Part shown: in pieces, positions 38,401 to 47,400 of the stretch
How positions within the stretch are numbered: the stretch's first letter is position 1
Layout: the number at the start of each line of letters is the position of its first letter
NCBI RefSeq assembly: GCF_024763615.1
Contig: NC_077222.1
Coordinates: forward strand, 72,850,001-72,914,000
Reading direction: 5' to 3'
Length of the DNA: 64,000 nucleotides
From: Phlebotomus papatasi
Taxonomy: Eukaryota; Arthropoda; Insecta; Diptera; Psychodidae
Position numbers and translations under genes: made by a program
Notes under the pieces: model-generated
Databases searched by the model: none
What the model was told of the DNA's origin: nothing
The model's input: only the letters and a program-made list of their open reading frames with translations

Positions 38401-41400
38401 GGAGAACATCAATTTCACGAAAGAGGTTGTAAAGCTTAGAGAAAGTTTAGAGGTACGCTTTAGCATTTTTTATGGTTTATTTTATCCTTATGCTCCGCAT
38501 AAACATTTTTTTACATCAATTTTTATAGGTAATTTAAGTGAGATTCTTAATAACTTAATCCCTCCAAATGGCAAGGTTTCTCGTTTTTTTAACTCAGAAT
38601 CTACATAATTCATTTAAGGATTTGATACGATCTTAATAATCAAATTTTCAAGCCCTCACCACTAAACTAAGAGCCATCGACTTCAATTACTTGAATCGTA
38701 AATGTTTATGTATGGCCACACCTTCAAAAAATAAGCCACGCCCTCTAATTATTTATGTTAATAAACAAAAATACGCTTATCTTTTCTTTGTGTAGCGTTT
38801 CCTAGAATTTTATGAAATAGTTGATTTTAATTTAAGGAGAAAATCTTAAATAAAATCATTTTCTTTAAAATAAAATAGATTGGAGGCGTGGCCTATTTAA
38901 CTTTGAATCAAGTTTGAACAAGTTTTTTGAAAATTTAAGAAAAAATTGTTTTTCGAATTTATGTAATCTGTAATTGTTAGTTATCATACTTATTGACCCC
39001 GAGAGGTTTTTCCTTATTCGGGTCTAGAAATATCAAAAAAGTCACAATATCTGTAAGGAAGCAGAAAATCGAAAATTCACGATTTTTGACCAAAAATATC
39101 TAAGCTCAGGAGTTAATTAGGATCCTGCAAAAAATATCCTAGATTTGGACATCCTTATAGTTTGTACTTATCCAGAAGAATCGGATTTTTATCGATTCTA
39201 GATAGTCTAAAAAAATTGTTGTTTCCATGGGTACCCAGTGTCCCAAAGGACACGAAAGAGTTAAAGAAATGTGCGATCTGGCGTTGGCTTGATGGAACAC
39301 AATACCCTTCCCATTGGCCAGTTCTATGTAGTTCTGGTCTATCGTTTGCTTCAATCTGGTCAGTTGTTGACAATAGAGGTCCGAATTGAAAGTTTGGCCA
39401 GTAGGCAATAGCTTATATTGGATGATTCCCTTCCAATCCCACCAAACACACAGTAAAACTTTTTGGCTTAGCGATCGTTTGGGAAGGCTCATCACGCTTG
39501 GACCACGATTTTTTCCAATTGTTGTTCTCGTATGTGACCCACTTTTCATGGCCAGTCAACTTTCGTTTCGAAATTGTGTCGATTTCGTTACATTGCAACA
39601 AAGAATCGCAGGCAACAAGTCGGTCTAAAAAGTTCTTTTTGGCAATTCATGTGGCACTCATACACCTAGCTTTTTCGTAAGAGCAACCAACGATTTCCAT
39701 GATTTTAGCAATATTTTCAATAATTTGCCTACCAGAGCGTACTTCATCTTTGTCGTCCATTTTTCCAGAATGGAATCGTTAAAACCACTAATTTGTTGTT
39801 TCATAAGACACAGTACGACCACCATCAAGAGCACAATTTTTTTAAGTGCCTGTTTCGTTTTTTTACCGTTGTCGTAGTAATACTGAAGAACATATCGAAT
39901 TTTCTCTTATTTTACCTTCATCTCGAAAAGCTGTAACATACAATTGGTTCCATCAAATGCAAAACTGTCAAAGAACGTTTTGAAGGGTGTTGTCATCTTC
40001 TAAACATCGTTTATATAGTATGATCCGATCCGATTTATCTATCGTGAGATATTGCTAACTACAGAAATCTAGCGAACAAGATTCAAAACTTTTTACTTTA
40101 GCTAGTATACTCGAATGTGCACATAAAAAATCTGACTTAAAAATTTAAATTTTCAGGTACTTCACTGAGTAAAAAAGGGGGTGCGATTAACTTTTTTTCC
40201 TCGTAACTTTAACACTTTTTAGGTGTAAAAATATATCAACATTTTTTCATGTTAATTTTACACCTTTTTTAAGGGTAAAATTAACATGAAAAAGGGTAAC
40301 TTTAACCCCCAATACACCTAAAAAGCATAATATTTACACCTATTTCGGATCAATAATGCAGGGTAAAATGAACATTTCTGGAATATTATTTTAACTTTTT
40401 CGCATTTCTCTCAGTGTTTCCTCAATTCTGAGATAAAGATAATACTTAAATGAAATTTAAAAATATGTAATAAATAAATAATAAAAAATATATTTAATTT
40501 TCTTTAGAGCTTTCTAATTCTAATGATGATTCATATATAGGAATTTTTCCCAAAATTATCTGTATTTAAAAGTTTTAAAATAGCTTAAAAATTAAATTTT
40601 AATAAGGTTGACTTTCCCATTTCAGAGTGTTAATTTTTATTTTTTCTATATTTCTGCTTAAAGGGTCTAAAGAAATTCTTCACTTTAAAATTAAACCTTT
40701 CATTGGAAAACACCAATCACTCTTACATGTTAAATTTAAAGTTCTATTTAAGTTCTTTTAATAAATCTGCGTTTGCCGCTGACTTCACAACCGACTTTCC
40801 TTAAAAAACGGCAAACGGCCACTTCTCTTATCGTACACGGAAAAAAAATTGTAAAATTGTTCATAAATCTTTGTGAATTCCTCCTGGAGATTTACGAAAT
40901 GCTCATAAATTGTATAACCCACAAAACGTACGTAAAAGTTTGTACTTTTTTATAAACATTATTCGTAAGGTAAGAAAATGTCTTGATGAGCATTTTTTGA
41001 CCATTTACAAACATTTGTTCACACATTTTTGTTTGTCTGACAAAACTTTACAAACAAATGACTAAATTTTACGAACACTTGTCTGTGTGTTTACGAGCAT
41101 TTACGAACAAATGTTTGTAAAAGAACGAAAAATTCTCGTCATCATGTTACGAACAATATTTGTAAAAAAAAACTTCAAACTTTTACGAACTTTTTTTTGT
41201 AGGTTCCCGGCTAACACATTAAGTACTTATTAAGAACTTACTAAGTTCTTAACACAATACTTAATTTTTTAAGGAGTTGGAGAACATTCAATTACAGTAG
41301 ACTCTCGCTAATTCGGCTCTTTTAAGATCGGGCTACTTTTTAATTCGGGCGGCAGATAAATTCGAAAAAAGTTTGTTGACATTATCAAGTTTGATTTTGA

Positions 41401-44400
41401 TTATCAAATCAAGCAAATATGCTCAAATTTTCCATGCTTTGTCTTAGTTTTGATGTGATTTTGCATTATTAAGGGCTTTTCATGAAATTTACAGTATGTA
41501 AACTCAACATGTGCATGCAGATGAATAAAAAATCGTTGCATTTCAAATAATTTGACGCCAGAATTTCTCTCTATTCGGATATCGGTCCCAAATGCCCGAA
41601 TTTGAGAGAGTCTTACGTATACTTAAAAAAATAAAATATATGAAAATGAGACAAACGTCAGCGCTTTGTAGCGAATAGCAAAATTTATATTGCATGACTC
41701 CACCTTTCCAATAAGTACTCAATTAAGCCCTTTCTATAATCTCTTAATAAGGACTTTTGGCTAAGAACCTTCCTTCTATCCAATGGTTAACATATTTCCA
41801 TTGCAGTATCTATTCCAGTTTCCATTTTTTGCCAACAGATAATGTCTTAAGTTAAGAACTTAATAAGTACTTATTAAGGACTTATTTTATGCACTTGCAC
41901 AAAGCTCTTTTTTTTAGGAGCACGGACAATGCCATTAATTATATTATTGCGCTGTGTAAGCCAATTCCGGAATCATTAGAAAATAATTTATCTCAGATGA
42001 TAAATGATCTTTTAATGATTGAGTAATTGGCTCAGAACAGTCGTTTGTGAAGTCGGCGGTAGACGTAGATAGATTCAAGATTCTAATAATTTATTTTTCT
42101 TCCTTTCCGATATATCATTTGTATTAGCGGTATTAGCCAGTTGGTACTTTTATAGAATTCGCACAAACAGAGTTTGTATTAAGAATCTCACCTATAATTT
42201 ATTTAATTTAGAGTCATTACTATCTCTAATTTATTAAATTGCTTCTGTTTGCTATTTTGTTAGGAGAAAGACAAACAATTGGATAGAAATAGCAGTGAAA
42301 TTGAGAGTCATCGCAAGGAGATGCAGAGATTGCATGGAGAACTGGCAGAAAAGTCGGTAGAAGTGAAGAGAATCGCTGAATTGGAAAAGCAAAACAATGA
42401 ACTGATCTCTCAGGGGAAAATTGATGCTGAGACAATTGCTACACTCCAGAGAGATTTGGTGAATGGAGCCCTGGTGTCCAATAAGGTGAAACAGGGCCTG
42501 GAGAAATTGGGTCTCGATGATACCGTGTTGGACAATTCGGATTTCAATGTGGAGAATGTTGTGGAGAAATTGGTGAAGAATCCCGAAACCTTTAGGACTG
42601 TCAAGGAGTTTATGTTGCACGTTGGCAAGGAGACAACATCATCGGATATGTGTGTTTTGTGTCATCGTAAGGAGATCTTTACGGTGGAGAAGGAAATTGA
42701 GATAAATAATGATTGTGAAGTTGATTTGATCAATCAAACGGAAGAAGTTGTATCATCGGTAAGTGCTCAGTGGAAGAAGCAATGTGATCATTTGTATACG
42801 GAAAATTCGAACTTGAAAGCTCTCAATGAGCAGCTGGAGGGTGAAAATGCAAGGCAGAAAGTTGCCTTGGCGACATCTGAATCCCAAATGGGATCACTCA
42901 ATAGTCAATATGTGGCACTGCAAGTGACCAATTCGCAGTTGACAGCAGAGAAGGAATCACTGATGAAACAGATGGATATCTATAAGCAACGCAATGAATC
43001 TCTACGACATGATCTAATGTCGCTTCAATCAATGCTGGAGCAGTCGAATTCGGAGTATGAGTCTTCCCGGTGCGAAAATAAGGATTTAAAGACGACAATA
43101 CGGGATCTCAAGGCGGAAAATCGGGATTTGCGGGAGCGATTGTTTGCCCTGGAGAAGGATATGAAGGAACTCGAGGCTGAGAGTAAATCCACAAAGTCTG
43201 ATACGATGAATCTCACGAATTTGCGAGCGGAACATTCGAAGCTAAAGGAGGACTTTCGGAATCTCTTTACGCAGAACGATCGGATGAAGCAACAGTATAA
43301 GACGATGCAGGAACAGTATCGGAGCATGAGGAATGAAAATGGACGGTTGATGTTGCAGAATACGGAACTCAAGGGAGAACTGAGCAGTAGGAGTGATCAT
43401 GCCACGGGGCTGGAGATTGAATTGGCCAAAGTGCAGCAACAGTGTGATATGTTGGTAAAGGCCAACAGTGATTTGGACACGGATCGGCAAAAGTTGATGG
43501 ACAATGTTTCACAGCTTCTGTCGCAGTATCATGAGTTGATTGTGATGTCGCAGCAGGATCGGCAGCACTATCACGAAGAGGAAAAATGCTATACGGACAA
43601 ATTAAATAGTCTGTACAGACAAAAAGAGCAGCTTGAAGAAAAGATTATGGACTATTTCAAGAAGATGGACAATTGTGCTCCAAAAAAGTAAGATTATTGT
43701 TTTTTTTTTCTAATTCTTCTCTCTCTATTTCCACTCCAAATACCTCTCCAAGAAGATAAATAAACAATGTTACTTTGCAGGAAGCCCTTTGGTTCAAATC
43801 TTGTGAAGAGAGTGAAAAAAGCCGGAACTGACATTATGAATCGTGTACCAAACAGAGTGAGTTAAATCATATTGTTTCTATCCAATTCGATTTTTTTTTC
43901 AGCGCCTATCTAAATCCATTCAAAGATACTTTCACACATTCTTCTTGAGTGAATTATTGAAGCACTTTTCAAAGACAATTCTTCTCTTTTTTTTGTTTTT
44001 GGACATATTAAACATGAAATGGTCATTAAGAGGGAAAAATATTGGCAAATATCCAAGTGGTGTGTAAAAAATCACAGAAAATCATATTTTGTGCAAAAAA
44101 AAAACGTTCCACTTGAATTAGTAAATCAGTCATAGAGACCAAAAAAGAGCCTCTTCGATATTAAATCACTCTTTAGCGATCGTATTAATTATTTCTGAAG
44201 TGCCTTCAATGTTTTGACCGTGATCGTGAAAATTATTTCTTGCAATTCTATTTTCACTCACGTGTTTGCCCTGATATTTAGGAATTACATTGTGGACTCC
44301 TAAACATTGTTTCATTATAGCACAACACAGAGATTTTTCGGTAATTGGATGAGAAGATATTTTTGGAACATTACAAATTCAATGGGATTTTGTGTTGAAT

Positions 44401-47400
44401 ATTAAAAGTGGAGCTTTGAACTACCACTATGCAATCAATTGTTTCTAATTAGAATCAGTAAAATATCTTTGATACAAAAAACTTGTATTTTAACTAAAAT
44501 TTCAGTGGATAAAAGCCTTTTTTGAACAGCTGATGAGGTGATTTATTAGTTAGTGGGAAATTGATGGAAATTTAGTTAAAGCATTATTTTGATTATAATT
44601 ACTAGGCTGTCTCTCGGCTTAAGGCGTAATTGCGCATAGGGCTCAGGCATAAGCGTTACATCTTTTTATGACTTTTGCATCAAAACAAGGGGCAACTCAT
44701 AGTGAGAAACCCTGGTCAGTTGTCCGAGAAATGCTTCACGAAACTCAAAATACCCAATTTTTGTATCACGAAGAGCGAAAAACGCAAAATTTACATCGCG
44801 AAGCTGAAGAAGAGAATCTTTGCATAACGAAACCCGAGAAAACCAATTTTGGAATCGCGTAACTTTAGAAACCCATTGCATTAAGAAACCCAATTTGCAT
44901 CACGAAACCTGTGAAAAACAACTTTTGCAGTACGAAATCCGAGAAACCGAATATTTGTATCACGAAACCCTAGAAACCTCGAAAGTTCGAAAAATCCAAG
45001 TTTTCCGTCACTAAAGCCGAGAAACCGAATTTTTGCATCGCGAAACCTAAGTTTTTGCATCCTGATGTCCGAGAAACCCAATTTTTCTGTCACTAAAGCC
45101 GAGAAACCGAATTTTTGCATCACGGAACCTAAGTTTTCGCGTTCCGATGCCCGAGAAACCCAATATTTCCGTCCCGAATGCCAAGAAACCAAATTCTTGC
45201 TTTACAAAACCTGAAATACCCATTTCTTCCGTCCTGAATGCCAAGAAACCAAATTTTTGCATTACAAAGCCTGAAATACCCAATTTTTCCGTCACGAAAG
45301 CCGAGAAACCGAATTTTTGCATCGCGAAACCTAAGTTTTTCCATCCCGATGCCCGAGAATCCTAATTTTTCCACCACGAAAGCCGAGAAACCAAATTTTT
45401 GCATTGCAAAACCTGAGATACCCAATTTATGCATCGCGAAACCCAAGAAACCGAATTTTTGTATCACGAAACCAAGAAAATGAATTTTTGCATCGCAAAA
45501 CCTCAATTTTTCCGTCACGAAAGCTGAGAAACCGAATTTTTGCATCGCGAAACCTAAGTTTTTGCGTCCTGATGCCCGAGAGACCCAATTTTTCTGTCGC
45601 GAAATCCGCGAAACCGAATTTTTGCATCGCGAAACCTAAGTTTTGCATCCCGATACCCGAGAATCCTAATTTTTCCGCCACGAAAGCCGAGAAACCAAAT
45701 TTTTACATTGCAAAACCTGAGATACCCAATTTATGCATCGCGCAAACCCGAGAAACCGAATTTTTGTATCACGAAACCCAAGAAACCGAATTTTTGCATC
45801 GCAAAACCTCAATTTTTCCGTCACGAAAGCTGAGAAACCGAATTTTTGCATCGCGAAACCTAAGTTTTTGCGTCCTGATGCCCGAGAGACCCAATTTTTC
45901 TGTCACTAAATCCGAGAAACCGAATTTTTGCATCGCGAAACCTAAGTTTTTGCGTCCTGATGTCCGAGAAACCCAATTTTTCTGTCGCGAAATCCGCGAA
46001 ACCGAATTTTTGCATCGCGAAACCTAAGTTTTGCATCCCGATACCCGAGAATCCTAATTTTTCCGCCACGAAAGCCGAGAAACCAAATTTTTGCATTGCA
46101 AAACCTGAGATACCCAATTTTTGCATCACGAAACCCGAGAAAGCGAATTTTTGCATCGTGAAACCCGAGAAACCGAAATTTTGTATCACGAAAACCAAGA
46201 AACTCAATTCCATCGCGAAAGCCAAAAAGCCCAACTTTTGCATCACAAAGCTGAGAAACGCAATTTTTGCATTGCGAAACCCGAAGGATATAAAAATTGC
46301 ATCGCGAAGTACAAGAAACCAGAAACCTTTGCTAATAAAACTGGGAATGATTTACCCGGGTAATTCATATTGAGATTGAGAAACCCTTATCAATCCAAGA
46401 AATGCTTCGCGAAACTGCAGAAGCCTAGTTTTGCATCACGAAATCCGAGAATCCAAATAATTACATTGCGAAATTTTCAATTTCAATTTCAAAATTACAT
46501 TCGCGAAAGGAATTTTGATATTTCATCTTAATTAATATATTTGTCCAGGCCCAAACTCCGGAAGACGTAATCTTTCAACAAAACAACGTGATTTTTTAAT
46601 GATCTTTAAGAAAAAATAAAGTTCTTGGCAAGTCAGGACTTTCTCCGGATTTAAATTTTAGAGAAAATTTTAATAATACTTTTCATAAAATTTCAAAAAA
46701 AATAGTATTAATCCTAATTGAAGTTCGTTGAAATTTTATCCGACTTTTCATAAAATGGTTCTTGTACACGTACGGCATTCACTACCACAGAAATTGTTCT
46801 TTTCAACGGTCTTCAGACTAGACCTAGAGGTTTAGTTCCGCCCCTAAAGGCCTCAAAACCCTAAATAGCAACCAATTTTATTCTTTTCAGAATCTTATAG
46901 GTCACTTGTTCTTAATAATTCAATTCCTAGCTATTTTTTCCAAGAAATCTTGATTGATAAGAATTTTGGGCAGTTAAACCATATGGCTAAATCTTCAGTC
47001 TCAAGCCCGTATTACAGACCTATTTTGTACAAAAAAAAATTCTAGTCTGATCGGACCTACATACCACTCACATTATGCTATCTTCTAATTGAATTTCGCT
47101 GGTTGTATGATGGTCTTTCTAAAGCTTTATTAGAAAAAAAATTGAATAAAGGGATGGCAAAGCGACCCCCAGCTTTGCGGAATGCTCGAACTCACGAGAT
47201 AGAGCTCACCGTGAATTAGTTTTTTTTAGATGAAGACTAATGCAGCCGTGTTCGAAATTACAATAATTTTCCAAAAAATCCAAATTTAACCAAATCGGTT
47301 GAAAAATGGGTTGACCTTTGACTTTCAATAATTTAAAATGGCGAATTTTCCGGTCATAGGTATATTTGGGCGAAATGTTCGCCTGGACTACCTCTAAAAC

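Noticed and set aside
42759..42770. GTAAGT...CAG inside Girdin exon 4
   Set aside because: Only 12 bases apart, far too short for an intron; the sequence is in frame and codes through.
42252..43490. Several minus-strand open frames opposite Girdin exon 4
   Set aside because: Shadows of a long coiled-coil exon with biased codons; no independent support.
45404..46027. Long open frame with NFCIAKP-type decapeptide repeats
   Set aside because: It is produced by the 30-bp minisatellite; comparable frames exist on the other strand and there is no start, splice or family support.
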